Shown here: positions 46,804 through 56,094 of the stretch, piece after piece
Layout of the letters: each line of letters opens with the position of its first letter
Position numbering within the stretch: the stretch's first letter is position 1
Source of the DNA: Rhizobium freirei PRF 81
Lineage (GTDB): Bacteria; Pseudomonadota; Alphaproteobacteria; Rhizobiales; Rhizobiaceae
Direction of reading: 5' to 3'
Length of the DNA stretch: 64,000 nucleotides
NCBI RefSeq assembly: GCF_000359745.1
Contig: NZ_AQHN01000013.1
Coordinates: forward strand, 150,961 to 214,960
The notes under the pieces: model-generated
What the model was told of the DNA's origin: nothing
The model's input: only the letters and a program-made list of their open reading frames with translations
Databases searched by the model: none
Translations under genes and position numbers: made by a program

Positions 46804-47370
46804 ATGCTCATCTATCAATTCATTCCTGCCTGCTGGATCCTCTGGCTGCTGATCTGGCTTTTCGCCTCTTTTGGCGTCAAGAAGACCGTGCGGCAGGAGG
46901 ATCCGCTGTCGCGACTTGGCAATACAGCGCCCATCTGGATCGGCGCCTTTCTTCTGGCCGCGCGGCCTTCCTGGCTCGGCCCTTTGCAAATTCCCATTAT
47001 TGCGCATGATTTGACGACCTATGGCATCGGCGCGGCCTTAACCTTCATCGGCCTCGCCTTTGCCGTATGGGCCCGCATCCATATCGGCCGCAACTGGAGC
47101 GGCGTCATCACCCTCAAGGAGGGTCACGCGCTGATCCGCTCCGGTCCCTATGCGCTGGTGCGTCATCCGATCTATTCCGGCCTAATGCTCGCCATCATCG
47201 GTTCGGCCATTGCACGTGGCGATATTGCCGCGGCGCTGGCCATCGCCGCCGTGCTCTATGCAATCTTGCGCCGCGTCCACATCGAGGAAAGCTGGATGAG
47301 CGAGACCTTCGGCAGCGCCTATGCCGACTACAAGGCCAGCACGCCTGCTCTGGTCCCATTCCTGATATAG
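46804..47370 (+). CDS. Isoprenylcysteine carboxyl methyltransferase (ICMT) family membrane protein
   Basis: 188 aa with about four or five helices and the ICMT/PEMT C-terminal signature: GPYALVRHPIYSGLMLAIIG, ending in RVHIEESWMSETFGSAYADY. These enzymes methylate small hydrophobic acceptors using S-adenosylmethionine. In bacteria the substrate is usually unknown. It is convergent with the LigD-like gene, one base between the stops. Confidence 0.85.
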   Translation: MLIYQFIPACWILWLLIWLFASFGVKKTVRQEDPLSRLGNTAPIWIGAFLLAARPSWLGPLQIPIIAHDLTTYGIGAALTFIGLAFAVWARIHIGRNWSGVITLKEGHALIRSGPYALVRHPIYSGLMLAIIGSAIARGDIAAALAIAAVLYAILRRVHIEESWMSETFGSAYADYKASTPALVPFLI

Positions 47371-47371
47371 A

Positions 47372-48265
47372 TTAGCTCTTCAGCTCCGACGCCGCTTCAA
47401 AAAAGTCGGCCCAGGGGTCGGTGCTGGAGTTGCCGAGGCGCGTGGCAGCATTCCGGACAGTGAAGGAAGCCGGCCCGATCCTGTCGTTTAATTCTTCCCA
47501 TCCGAGCGGCATGGAAACGGCGGCTCCGGGCCTTGCTCGCGTCGAATAGGGTGCGACTGCCGTGTTGCCGCGGCCGTTGCGCAAATAATCGATGAAGATA
47601 TGGCCAGTCCGCTTTGCCTTGCTGGCGACGGATAGATATTTGTCTGGATTGTCGGCGCTCATCGAATGCGCCATTGCTTCGGCCACACCCTTGACCTGCG
47701 GCCAGGTCGCCGCAGGCTTGAGGGCGGCGACCACATGCAGCCCCTTGCCGCCGGAGGTCTTGACGAATGAAGCAAGGCCGAGTGTGGCGAAGCGCTCCTT
47801 AATTTCCCGTGCGGCTGCAATGACTTCGTTCCAGCTGATATCCTCGCCGGGATCGAGGTCCATGATGATCATGTCGGGCTTTTCCCAATGGTCGATGGTC
47901 GTGCCCCAGGGATGTATTTCGAGTGCGGCGGATTGGACGAGCGCGGCAAGACCGTCGAAATCCTCGATTTTCAGCAGCTTGGCGCTCTCCTTGTTCTCGG
48001 GATCGGCAATCTCGACGATATGGGGGTTGATGCCTTTCCAGGCATGTTTCTGGAAGAAGCGCGGCCCTTCTATGCCGTCGGGACAACGCAAAAGCGCCAG
48101 AGGTCGATTGACGACGAAAGGCGCCATTCGCGGCCAGGCCAAAGCGTAATAATCGAGCAGATCCTGTTTGCTGATGCCGTCGCCGGGCCAGTAGACCCGC
48201 TCGGGATGTGTCAATTGAACGGAGGTGATGGTCCGGTTCTCAATGGGCGTCTTTGCCATTCGCAT
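47372..48265 (-). CDS. Stand-alone LigD-type DNA polymerase/primase domain
   Basis: 297 aa (start chosen at ATG 48265; 48274 and 48259 are alternatives around GGAGATGGAG). LTHPERVYWPGDGISKQDLL, GPRFFQKHAW, the metal-binding IIMDLDPGED, KTSGGKGLHVV and the C-terminal APYSTRARPGAAVSMPL match the archaeo-eukaryotic-primase polymerase domain of LigD. In bacterial non-homologous end joining it fills gaps with ribonucleotides. Ligase, phosphoesterase and Ku are absent from this gene and window. Confidence 0.9.
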   Translation of the reverse strand: MRMAKTPIENRTITSVQLTHPERVYWPGDGISKQDLLDYYALAWPRMAPFVVNRPLALLRCPDGIEGPRFFQKHAWKGINPHIVEIADPENKESAKLLKIEDFDGLAALVQSAALEIHPWGTTIDHWEKPDMIIMDLDPGEDISWNEVIAAAREIKERFATLGLASFVKTSGGKGLHVVAALKPAATWPQVKGVAEAMAHSMSADNPDKYLSVASKAKRTGHIFIDYLRNGRGNTAVAPYSTRARPGAAVSMPLGWEELNDRIGPASFTVRNAATRLGNSSTDPWADFFEAASELKS

Positions 48266-48349
48266 GCGCTCCATCTCCCTGCGGCACGAAAGCTGCGCCG
48301 GACGCAGACTAGCATTGCCCGGCGCAGAAAGTCGATCGTCGCCAGCGGT

Positions 48350-49144
48350 TTACGGCATCAACTGGCCGCCATTGACTTCGATCACCTGGCCCGTGATATA
48401 GCCGGACAGTGTCGCGGATGCCAAGAACAGATAGGCGCCGACACAATCCTCCGGCGTGCCGACGAAGCCCATAGGGATGGTCTTGCGCTGCAACTCCATC
48501 TGTTCGTCATTGGTGTAGCGTTCGTGGAACGGCGTTGCGATGACGCCGGGCGCAACCGCATTGACGCGGATCTTGTCGTTGACGAATTCCTTGGCGTGAC
48601 CATGCGTGATGGTCGAGACGAAGCCCTTGGAGGCGGCATAGAGGATCGCGCCGTTGCCGCCGCCGTTGCGGGCGGCAATCGACGTGGTGTTGATGATGAA
48701 GCCGCCTTGCTTCTTGAGGTGAGGGTGGGCGGCCCGGGTTGCGGCAAGCACCGAGCGGGCGTTGAGGTTCATCACGCGCTCATAGTGCTCGTCGGTCATT
48801 TCGGCGGTCGGAAGCCGGCCGAGCATGCCACCGGCATTGTTCACCAGCCCGTCCAGGCCACCCAGGACTTCGGCGGCTTCGCTCACGACCCGTTCGGTCT
48901 GACCGTCCTGGGAGACATCGCCCTGGATCAGATGTACCGTGCCGCCGCTATCCCTGATCTTTGAGGCCAGCCGCTCGGCAGGCTCGCGGCTGGCATTGAA
49001 ATGGAGGCCGACCTTCATGCCCTGTGCCGCAAACGCGAGGACGAGAGCTGCGCCGATGCCGGTCGAAGCGCCTGTGATCAGCACACGCTTGCCGGCGAGA
49101 TCCGGAATGCGAATGGAAGCAAGGGACTGCGCGAGTTCCGTCAT
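48350..49144 (-). CDS. SDR family oxidoreductase
   Basis: 264 aa short-chain dehydrogenase. TGASTGIGAALVLAFAAQGM cofactor motif, NNAGG, catalytic YAASKGFVS and the C-terminal SGYITGQVIEVNGGQ. AGGAGGAG precedes ATG 49144. Substrate unknown; closest in style to 3-oxoacyl reductase or sugar dehydrogenases. It runs in the same direction as the LigD-like gene, 84 nt upstream of it. Confidence 0.88.
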   Translation of the reverse strand: MTELAQSLASIRIPDLAGKRVLITGASTGIGAALVLAFAAQGMKVGLHFNASREPAERLASKIRDSGGTVHLIQGDVSQDGQTERVVSEAAEVLGGLDGLVNNAGGMLGRLPTAEMTDEHYERVMNLNARSVLAATRAAHPHLKKQGGFIINTTSIAARNGGGNGAILYAASKGFVSTITHGHAKEFVNDKIRVNAVAPGVIATPFHERYTNDEQMELQRKTIPMGFVGTPEDCVGAYLFLASATLSGYITGQVIEVNGGQLMP

Positions 49145-49409
49145 GATGTCTCCTCCTGAACCTCAAGCAATCATATGATGAAATCATCACGCTTCGCATA
49201 ACGCAAGAGCGATGACGGGCGACGCGGACGTGCCGGTTCGCACGGATTTCCCTCCCTGCCTGAAGAAGAAGGCATGCGGCGGTGAAACGATCTGGCGCGT
49301 CCCTGCCGTGGCGGATATGGAGGGGCGCACAGGAGTCGCGCGCCTCGTCCCGTCGTTTTGAGATGTTGGCGACCGCAGATTTCGATAACAAAGAGAGGCC
49401 GAGTAGATC

Positions 49410-49805
49410 ATGAGCAAGAACAAACTGATCCGTTTTGATATCGCCGATAATCAGGCTGGCGGCCAGCGCCGTCCTTTCGCCAAGGCCGTCCGTGCCGGCG
49501 ATTACGTCTATGTTTCGGGTCAGGTCCCAACGGTCGATGGCGAGGTTATCGTCGGCAATATCGCCGCGCAGACCGAGCAGGTCATCGCCAATATCAAGGA
49601 CGTGCTTGCCCTTGCCGATTGCACTCTTGAACATGTCGTGAAGGTCAATGCCTGGCTTGACGATGCCCGCGATTTTTCGAGCTTCAACGCGGTGTTCCAG
49701 AAGCATTTCATCGATCATCCGCCGGCGCGCTCGACCGTTCAATCGCCGATGATGGTGGATGTGAAGGTCGAGATGGACGTCATCGCGTACAAGCCGCTCG
49801 ACTGA
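49410..49805 (+). CDS. RidA family protein
   Basis: 131 aa. RidA/YjgF pattern: PFAKAVRAGDYVYVSGQVPT, the conserved helix EQVIANIKDVLALADCTLEH and PARSTVQSPMMVDVKVEMDV with Arg as the catalytic residue. The family hydrolyses reactive enamines/imines from amino acid metabolism. GAGAGG precedes the ATG. A hairpin follows the stop. Confidence 0.9.
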   Translation: MSKNKLIRFDIADNQAGGQRRPFAKAVRAGDYVYVSGQVPTVDGEVIVGNIAAQTEQVIANIKDVLALADCTLEHVVKVNAWLDDARDFSSFNAVFQKHFIDHPPARSTVQSPMMVDVKVEMDVIAYKPLD

Positions 49806-49827
49806 ACTCATACTCTCTGACGATTCA

Positions 49828-49858
49828 AGGCTCCGCTTCCTGTCGCCCAGGGCGGAGC
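49828..49858 (+). terminator. Hairpin after ridA
   Basis: GGCTCCGC (49828-49835) pairs with GCGGAGCC (49851-49858), eight base pairs and a 15-nt loop. No T-run follows (ATCTCG), so it is a hairpin terminator candidate of moderate quality. Confidence 0.5.
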
Positions 49859-50203
49859 CATCTCGTTATCAAGCGATTGCGGCGCACGACTTGCCGCCGC
49901 AGATCATAGGCCGGCGGCAGATCCTGACGCCGTTGCAGCTCGGGTCGGGTCGGATTTCCCACTGCGCGCAATCCTCATAAGTCGAATATTGGCTACGCTC
50001 CGTTCTAGTTGCGAAGACGGCTCTCAATGTTGGCCTCCGGATAGATTTTTGGCTCATCGGCCTGCGTCTGAAGGCCGCCAATCCTCCCATGATTTCGATT
50101 GCGACAGATCGCCGCTTCATCATCAGCAAACGCGCGTGAGCGCTCATGCCGTCGCCTGTTGATTTCCAATCAGCGGATTGACGGCTGCGCAAACTCACGA
50201 TTA

Positions 50204-50216
50204 AATCAATTTGATT
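50204..50216 (+). promoter_or_regulatory. Palindromic operator candidate before the ABC operon
   Basis: AATCAA-T-TTGATT is a perfect inverted repeat in an AT-rich stretch 33 nt before the binding-protein ATG. The position overlaps where a promoter or operator is expected, and a ROK-family regulator is encoded at the far end of the locus. Confidence 0.4.
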
Positions 50217-50248
50217 GACTAGTTGAGGTCAACGAGAGGGAGCAGAGA

Positions 50249-51943
50249 ATGGGACTGAAGAAAAGCAGATTGCGCAATCTCTTCCAACGCACGTCGTGGC
50301 TGGCAACGGCAGCGCTCGGCACATCGCTCGCATTCAGCACGGGGGGCGCCTCGGCAGCCGAGTCCGTGCTGACGATGCATATCGAGGAGCAGACGAGTTG
50401 GGTCAGTAATTTCAATCCCTTCGATCTGGCCGGCCGCCGCCAGAGCACGATGGATTTCATCTATGAGCCGCTGGTCATCTTCAATGCCCATGACGGCGGC
50501 AAGCCCGTCTGGCGCCTGGCCACGAACTACAAGTTTTCCGACGATCTGAAGTCGATCACCTACGATCTGCGCCCCGGCGTGAAGTGGTCGGACGGCCAGC
50601 CGCTGACCTCGGCCGATGTGAAGTACACGATCGACCTGATGCTGAAGAATCCTGCCGTCGATACCGTCGGTGTCGGCCAGACGGTCGCATCCGTCGAGGC
50701 GCCGTCGCCGACCCAGGTGACGATCAAGCTCAAGGACGTGAATTCCGAGTTTCCCCAGTCGCTCGCCGATCTGGCCGTCGTGCCGGAGCATATCTGGAAG
50801 GGCGTCGCCGATCCGGTCGCTTTCAAGAACGAAAAGCCGGTGGGTTCCGGGCCGATGACCGAAGTCCGCCGTTTCACGCCGCAGATCTACGAACAGTGCC
50901 GCAATCCGAATTACTGGGACGCCGCCTCGCTGCATGTCGATTGCCTGCGCCTGCCGCAGATCTCGGGCAACGACCAGATGCTGGCGCTGTTGCCGGAAGG
51001 CACCGTCGACTGGATCGGCTCGTTCCTGCCGCAGATCGACAAGACCTTCGTCGCGCTTGATGCTCAGCACAATGGCTATTGGCAGCCGCCGGCCGAAACC
51101 GTCGCCTTCGAGATGAACTTCAAGTCGACGAATGCCGGCAACCTCGAGGCCTTCAAGGATCTCAACTTCCGTCACGCCTTCAGCCTGGCGATGGATCGCA
51201 AGTCGATGGTCGATATCGCCGGCTTCGGCTATCCGGTCGTCAATCTGCATGCGAGCGGCCTGCCGCCCCGTTTCGAAAGCTGGCGCAACAAGGCTGCTGA
51301 AGGTGACAAGGATGCCTTCATGGGCTTCGACACCGCCAAGGCGAACAAGATTCTCGATGACGCCGGCTACAAGAAGGGCGCCGACGGCTTCCGCACGACG
51401 CCGAGCGGCAAGCCGATCACCTTCCCGGTGATCGTGCCGAACGGCTGGACCGACTGGATCGATGCGGTGCAAATCGCCGTCGAAGGCCTGCGTGCCGTCG
51501 GCATCAATGCTTCCGTCGCGACGCCCGAATACGAGCAATGGCGCAAGCAGCTTCTCGATGGCAGCTTCGATGTCGTCATGAACTCGCGCGCCGACAGCGC
51601 CACGCCGTTCCAGGGCTACTACCAGAGCCTGTCGACGGCCTATGCCGGCAAGCTTACCGTCGCTGCGCCGCGCTACTCCAATCCGAAGCTCGACGCTCTC
51701 TTCGATCAATATCGGAAGTCGTCCGCCGACGCCGATCACAAGAAGATCTTCAACGATATTCAGGTGTTGATTGCCGACGACTTCCCCGTCGTGCCGGTGT
51801 TCAACGGACCGACCTGGTATCAGTATTCCAGCAAGCGGTTTACGGGTTGGGTCACCGACAAAGCTCCGGTCATGAACCCGGAAAACCACGACAACAACCG
51901 CATGCGCCTCATGCATCTGCTGCGTCTCAAGCCGGTCCTCTAA
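50249..51943 (+). CDS. Peptide/oligosaccharide-type ABC transporter substrate-binding protein
   Basis: 564 aa SBP_bac_5 family. The signal region ends ASA near residue 36, then AESVLTMHIEEQTSW. Family features: FNPFDLAGRRQSTMDFIYEP, YDLRPGVKWSDGQPLTSADV and RHAFSLAMDRKSMVDIAGFG. GAGGGAG precedes the ATG. Cluster-C binding proteins carry peptides, nickel or oligosaccharides. Because a GH20 hexosaminidase and a ROK regulator complete the locus, chito-oligosaccharides are the best guess. Confidence 0.92.
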   Translation: MGLKKSRLRNLFQRTSWLATAALGTSLAFSTGGASAAESVLTMHIEEQTSWVSNFNPFDLAGRRQSTMDFIYEPLVIFNAHDGGKPVWRLATNYKFSDDLKSITYDLRPGVKWSDGQPLTSADVKYTIDLMLKNPAVDTVGVGQTVASVEAPSPTQVTIKLKDVNSEFPQSLADLAVVPEHIWKGVADPVAFKNEKPVGSGPMTEVRRFTPQIYEQCRNPNYWDAASLHVDCLRLPQISGNDQMLALLPEGTVDWIGSFLPQIDKTFVALDAQHNGYWQPPAETVAFEMNFKSTNAGNLEAFKDLNFRHAFSLAMDRKSMVDIAGFGYPVVNLHASGLPPRFESWRNKAAEGDKDAFMGFDTAKANKILDDAGYKKGADGFRTTPSGKPITFPVIVPNGWTDWIDAVQIAVEGLRAVGINASVATPEYEQWRKQLLDGSFDVVMNSRADSATPFQGYYQSLSTAYAGKLTVAAPRYSNPKLDALFDQYRKSSADADHKKIFNDIQVLIADDFPVVPVFNGPTWYQYSSKRFTGWVTDKAPVMNPENHDNNRMRLMHLLRLKPVL

Positions 51944-51965
51944 GACCCAAGCCAAGGAAGCAGAC

Positions 51966-52949
51966 ATGCGTATTTCAAGCCGGCGCCTAGGCGTCTACGC
52001 GGTGGCATTGGCCTTCGCGATCGTCGTGAACTTCATTCTTCCCCGGCTTATGCCGGGGAGTCCCGTCGACGCCATGGTAGCCCAGCTCGGGCCGCGGGCC
52101 ACCCCTGCGGCCGTCGAGGCGATCAAGGCGCGCTTCGGCGAGATCGATCAGCCGATCATGATGCAGTTCCTCGACTATCTCAAAGGGCTCGCCACCTTCG
52201 ATCTTGGCGTTTCGGTCAAATATTATCCGCAGACGGTGGTCCAGGTGCTCAGCCGTGCCACGCTGTGGACCGTCTTCCTTGTGGTAACGGCGATCATCTT
52301 TTCGCTGTGCGTCGGCGTCGTGCTCGGCGCAATCTCGGCCTGGCGGCGCGGCGGGCGGTTCGATACGATCGTATCGCCCTTTGCCGTCATCCTGTTCTCG
52401 ATACCTCCGGTCATCGTGGCGCTCACCAGCCTCTTTGTCTTTGCGGTATCGCTACGCTGGTTCCCGGTGGGATATGCCTATGATCCCAATCTCGATCCGG
52501 GCTTCAACTTTACCTTCTTCGGCAGCGTCTTCATGCATGCGATCCTGCCGGTCCTGACGCTGTCGCCATTCCTCGTTGGCGAATTCCAGACGACCATGCG
52601 CTCGTCGATGATCGTCGTGCTCGGCGAGGATTACGTGACCATGGGGCGGGCCAAGGGGCTCAGCAATCTCGCCGTCATGTTCGGCTATGGCGCGCGCAAC
52701 GCCCTTTTGCCTGTCCTGACCAACCTTGCGCTGATACTCGGCGCCGTCTTCGGCGGCTCGATCGTCACCGAGATCGTCTTCAACTATCCCGGCCTCGGCC
52801 TGACGCTGTTTACCGCGAGCGTTGCGCGCGACTATCCCGTCATTCAGGGGCAATTGCTGTTGATGACGATGGCGACGCTCGGCGCCAATTTCCTCGTCGA
52901 CATCATCTATGGTCTCGTCGATCCGCGGTTGAGGGAGGCTGGACGATGA
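51966..52949 (+). CDS. ABC transporter permease (DppB/OppB family)
   Basis: 327 aa, six helices. N-terminal FILPRLMPGSPVDAMVAQLG, periplasmic loop, and EAA region EDYVTMGRAKGLSNLAVMFG with GARNALLPVLTN. It begins 22 nt after the binding protein and overlaps the next permease by 4 nt. Confidence 0.94.
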   Translation: MRISSRRLGVYAVALAFAIVVNFILPRLMPGSPVDAMVAQLGPRATPAAVEAIKARFGEIDQPIMMQFLDYLKGLATFDLGVSVKYYPQTVVQVLSRATLWTVFLVVTAIIFSLCVGVVLGAISAWRRGGRFDTIVSPFAVILFSIPPVIVALTSLFVFAVSLRWFPVGYAYDPNLDPGFNFTFFGSVFMHAILPVLTLSPFLVGEFQTTMRSSMIVVLGEDYVTMGRAKGLSNLAVMFGYGARNALLPVLTNLALILGAVFGGSIVTEIVFNYPGLGLTLFTASVARDYPVIQGQLLLMTMATLGANFLVDIIYGLVDPRLREAGR

Positions 52950-53848
52950 GTTTTTCGCTGCGATCCATTTTCAGCCAGAAAAAGGCGCTTGTCGGTTTCA
53001 TCATCGTTGCCGCTCTGTGCCTGATGGCGATCTTCGCGCCGATCATTGCCCCCGGCGAGCCTGGCGCCCGTGTGGGCCGCTCCCATCAGCCGCCATCCGT
53101 CGAACATGTCTTCGGCACCACCAAGATGGGCCGCGACGTCTACCGCCAGTTCGTCTGGGGCGCCCGAAGCTCGCTTTCCGTCGGCTTTGCGACCGGCATC
53201 GCCATCACCGTGCTGGGCACTGCCATCGGCCTCATCGCCGGCTATAGCGGCGGCAAGACAGATGCCGCGCTCGACCTGGCAACCAATGCCGTGCTTGTCA
53301 TACCCAACATGCCGCTCCTCATTCTGCTTGCCTCCTTTGCCGGTACGGTTGGGCCTATGACGATCATGATCATCATAGCGCTGACCTCATGGCCGTGGGG
53401 CGCGCGCATGACGCGTTCGCAGACGATGGCGCTGCGCAATCGCGATTTCGTCACCGCTGCCAAGATGATCGGCGAGCCGGCCTGGCGCATCATCTTCGTC
53501 GAGATCCTGCCGAACCTGACGCCGCTCATCGGCATCAACCTCGTCGGCAGTATCATCTATGCGATCGTCGCCCAGACCACGCTCGAATATCTCGGCTTCG
53601 GCGATCCGCTGAAGGTCACTTGGGGCACCATGCTCTACAATGCCCAGAACGCCTCGGCCATCATGGTCGGTGCCTGGTGGGATGTCGGCGTGCCGGCCAT
53701 CGGCATCGCGCTGACGGGGCTTGGTCTTGCGCTGATCAACTTCACCTTCGACGAAATCGCCAATCCGCAATTGCGTTCCGGCCCAGCATTGACCCGCTGG
53801 TTCCGCCTGACCCGCGCCCGCAATCGCATGATGAGGTCTGGCCGATGA
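52946..53848 (+). CDS. ABC transporter permease (DppC/OppC family)
   Basis: 300 aa, six helices. HVFGTTKMGRDVYRQFVWGA is the typical DppC N-terminal stretch and RNRDFVTAAKMIGEPAWRII the EAA loop. Coupled by ATGA to the genes on both sides. Confidence 0.94.
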   Translation: MSFSLRSIFSQKKALVGFIIVAALCLMAIFAPIIAPGEPGARVGRSHQPPSVEHVFGTTKMGRDVYRQFVWGARSSLSVGFATGIAITVLGTAIGLIAGYSGGKTDAALDLATNAVLVIPNMPLLILLASFAGTVGPMTIMIIIALTSWPWGARMTRSQTMALRNRDFVTAAKMIGEPAWRIIFVEILPNLTPLIGINLVGSIIYAIVAQTTLEYLGFGDPLKVTWGTMLYNAQNASAIMVGAWWDVGVPAIGIALTGLGLALINFTFDEIANPQLRSGPALTRWFRLTRARNRMMRSGR

Positions 53849-54660
53849 GCAACAATCTGCTTGAGATCGAACACCTCAATATCGACTACCTGCTCGACAA
53901 GGGCGATTTCCGGGCGGTGAAGGATGTGTCGTTCAATATCGGTCGCGGCGAGATCTTCGGTCTTGCCGGTGAATCCGGCTGCGGCAAGAGCACGATCGCC
54001 TATGCGATCACGCGTCTTTCCAAGGCGCCGGCCTGGATCAGCGGCGGCAGCATCCGGCTCGACGGGCAGGATCTTCTGAAGATGCCGGAAGGCGAGCTGC
54101 AGAAGATCCGCTGGAAGCGCATCGGCATGGTGTTCCAGAGCGCCATGAATTCGCTCAATCCGCTGATGCGGGTGGAGGCGCAGTTCCATGACGTCCTGCA
54201 TCGTCATACCGGATGCTCGCGCCAGGAGTCTCGTGCGCGCGCCGAAGAGATGTTCAAGCTGGTGGGTATTCCCCCGCATCGCGTCGGCGACTATCCGCAC
54301 CAGTTTTCCGGTGGCATGCGCCAGCGTATCGTCATCGCCATCTGCCTGGCGCTGCGGCCCGAACTCATCATCATGGACGAACCGACGACGGCTCTGGATG
54401 TGGTCGTGCAACGCGAGATCCTGGAACAGGTTCTCGATCTGCAGCAGACCTATGGATTCTCGGTGCTGTTCATCACCCATGACCTGCATCTGATGGCGCA
54501 GCTTTGTCATCGCATCGGCGTAATGCTGAAGGGCGAGCTGGTCGAGGTCGGGGACGTTTCCCAGGTCAGCCAGTCGCCTACCCATGAGTACACGCGCAAG
54601 CTCTGGAACGCCATTCCGCAGCTTCCAGTCAGCGCTCACCCTCCCGGAGTTTTCGCATGA
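53845..54660 (+). CDS. ABC transporter ATP-binding protein (DppD/OppD family)
   Basis: 271 aa. Walker A GESGCGKST (42-50), VFQSAMNSLNPLMRV (family Q-loop), signature FSGGMRQRIVIAICL, Walker B LIIMDEPTTALD and ITHDLHLM. ATG 53845 overlaps the permease stop; the frame extends upstream only as an artefact. It overlaps the second ATPase by 4 nt. Confidence 0.94.
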   Translation: MSNNLLEIEHLNIDYLLDKGDFRAVKDVSFNIGRGEIFGLAGESGCGKSTIAYAITRLSKAPAWISGGSIRLDGQDLLKMPEGELQKIRWKRIGMVFQSAMNSLNPLMRVEAQFHDVLHRHTGCSRQESRARAEEMFKLVGIPPHRVGDYPHQFSGGMRQRIVIAICLALRPELIIMDEPTTALDVVVQREILEQVLDLQQTYGFSVLFITHDLHLMAQLCHRIGVMLKGELVEVGDVSQVSQSPTHEYTRKLWNAIPQLPVSAHPPGVFA

Positions 54661-55583
54661 AACCGCATCTACAGGCTGTGACTGCAGAACCCGTCATCCG
54701 GCTCGACGATATCCGGCGCCATTTCGGATCGGTGTATGCTCTGAAGAGCGTTTCCTTTTCGCTATCGGCCGGAAAAGCGCTGGCGCTGGTCGGCGAATCC
54801 GGCTGCGGCAAGACGACATGTGCCCGCATTATCGCGCGGCTCGACAAGCCGACAGCCGGCAGGCTTCTGTTCCGCGGGCAGGACCGCACGGCGCGCGGTT
54901 CGGGCAAGGAAGAGCGGATGTACCGCAAGGATGTCCAGATGGTCTTCCAGGATCCGTTCTCCTCGCTCAACCCGGCTTTCACCATCAATCATCACATCAC
55001 AAGGCCGCTGCAATTGCACGGTGGGGACAAGCCGAAGGCGGAGCGCGACGACGACATAGCGAAGCTGCTGGAGAGCGTCGGGCTAGATCCTTCGGTGACG
55101 CGTCAGAAGTTTCCGCACGAGCTTTCCGGCGGCCAGCGTCAGCGTGTCAATATCGCCCGTGCCCTGGCGGTCGCGCCGAGCGTGCTGGTGGCGGACGAGC
55201 CGACCTCGATGCTCGATGTGTCGATCCGCAAGGACATTCTTGAGCTGCTGGCGCGGGTAAAGCGGGAAAACGATCTCGCCGTGCTCTACATCACCCATGA
55301 TATCGCGACGGCCGCTCATGTGGCCGAAGAGATCGTGGTGATGTTTGCCGGACAAATGGTCGAGTGGGGGAACACGAATGCCGTCCTTGCCCATCCGAGG
55401 CATCCCTACACGCAGCTTCTGCTTTCGGCCGTGCCGGATGGTGGCCGCAGGTTCGTGACCGGCGGCAGCGCTCGCTTTCTCGAACAGGCGGAGAAGATCC
55501 GCTCGCTCAGCCGGCCGATCTCGACCGTGATCGAGCGGGTCGGCGACAATCATTTCATGCGTGCGCTCGTCGCATCGAATTAG
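54657..55583 (+). CDS. ABC transporter ATP-binding protein (DppF/OppF family)
   Basis: 308 aa. Walker A GESGCGKTT (46-54), VFQDPFSSLNPAFTINHHIT, signature [15 protein letters not shown], Walker B VLVADEPTSMLD and ITHDIATAAHVA. It forms the second nucleotide-binding subunit. GNAT and GH20 genes follow closely. Confidence 0.94.
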   Translation: MKPHLQAVTAEPVIRLDDIRRHFGSVYALKSVSFSLSAGKALALVGESGCGKTTCARIIARLDKPTAGRLLFRGQDRTARGSGKEERMYRKDVQMVFQDPFSSLNPAFTINHHITRPLQLHGGDKPKAERDDDIAKLLESVGLDPSVTRQKFPHELSGGQRQRVNIARALAVAPSVLVADEPTSMLDVSIRKDILELLARVKRENDLAVLYITHDIATAAHVAEEIVVMFAGQMVEWGNTNAVLAHPRHPYTQLLLSAVPDGGRRFVTGGSARFLEQAEKIRSLSRPISTVIERVGDNHFMRALVASN

Positions 55584-55595
55584 GAGGATTTGCCC

Positions 55596-56066
55596 TTGGA
55601 TTATCTCGTCAATCTATCGACGCTGCCGGTAGACACGCAGTCGCCCGAGCGCATGGCGAAGGCGGGCGTTACCATCCGGCGGGCACTGCCGCCCGAGCTG
55701 AGGCTCATCACCGGCTGGGTCGGCAAGCATTTCAGCGAGGGCTGGGCGAGCGAGACGACGGTGGCGATGACACGCCAGCCGCCGACATGCTTCATCGCCA
55801 CGCGCAATCGGGAGCTTGTCGGCTTTGCCTGCCACGAGGCGACGGCGCGCGGCTTCTTCGGCCCGACCGGCGTCAATGAGAGCGTTCGCGGCCTCGGCAT
55901 CGGCCGGGCGCTGCTCTTTGCCTGCCTCAACGACCAGAAGGCCATGGGCTACGCCTATACCGTCATCGGCGATGTCGGCCCCTCGGAGTTCTACGAGAAG
56001 ACCGTCGGCGCGATCCAGATCCCCAATTCCGCACCCGGCATTTATGCCGGCATGCTCAAGCTTTGA
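55596..56066 (+). CDS. GNAT family N-acetyltransferase
   Basis: 156 aa from TTG 55596, eight bases after AGGAGG (a TTG at 55590 is too close). Acetyl-CoA-binding motif A is visible (ESVRGLGIGRALLFACL), preceded by beta-strand ELVGFACHEATARGFFGPTG. It lies between the transporter ATPase and the hexosaminidase, 12 and 28 nt away, so it is in the operon. It may acetylate an amino sugar from the imported material; substrate not shown. Confidence 0.85.
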   Translation: MDYLVNLSTLPVDTQSPERMAKAGVTIRRALPPELRLITGWVGKHFSEGWASETTVAMTRQPPTCFIATRNRELVGFACHEATARGFFGPTGVNESVRGLGIGRALLFACLNDQKAMGYAYTVIGDVGPSEFYEKTVGAIQIPNSAPGIYAGMLKL

Positions 56067-56094
56067 ACGATATCTTCAGGAAGAGAGAGTGCAC

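Larger units (their letters stand above)
49806..50248. other. Intergenic region before the peptide-type ABC operon
   Basis: 443 nt holding a hairpin after ridA, a doubtful cysteine-containing minus-strand frame (49869-50198, no ribosome site) and a 13-bp palindrome just upstream of the ABC operon. Otherwise nothing recognised. Confidence 0.4.

Noticed and set aside
49869..50198. Minus-strand ORF with a cysteine-containing end (DPSCNGVRICRRPMICGGKS)
   Set aside because: No Shine-Dalgarno before any ATG, no signal peptide and arginine-rich composition. It is mentioned as doubtful in the intergenic entry.
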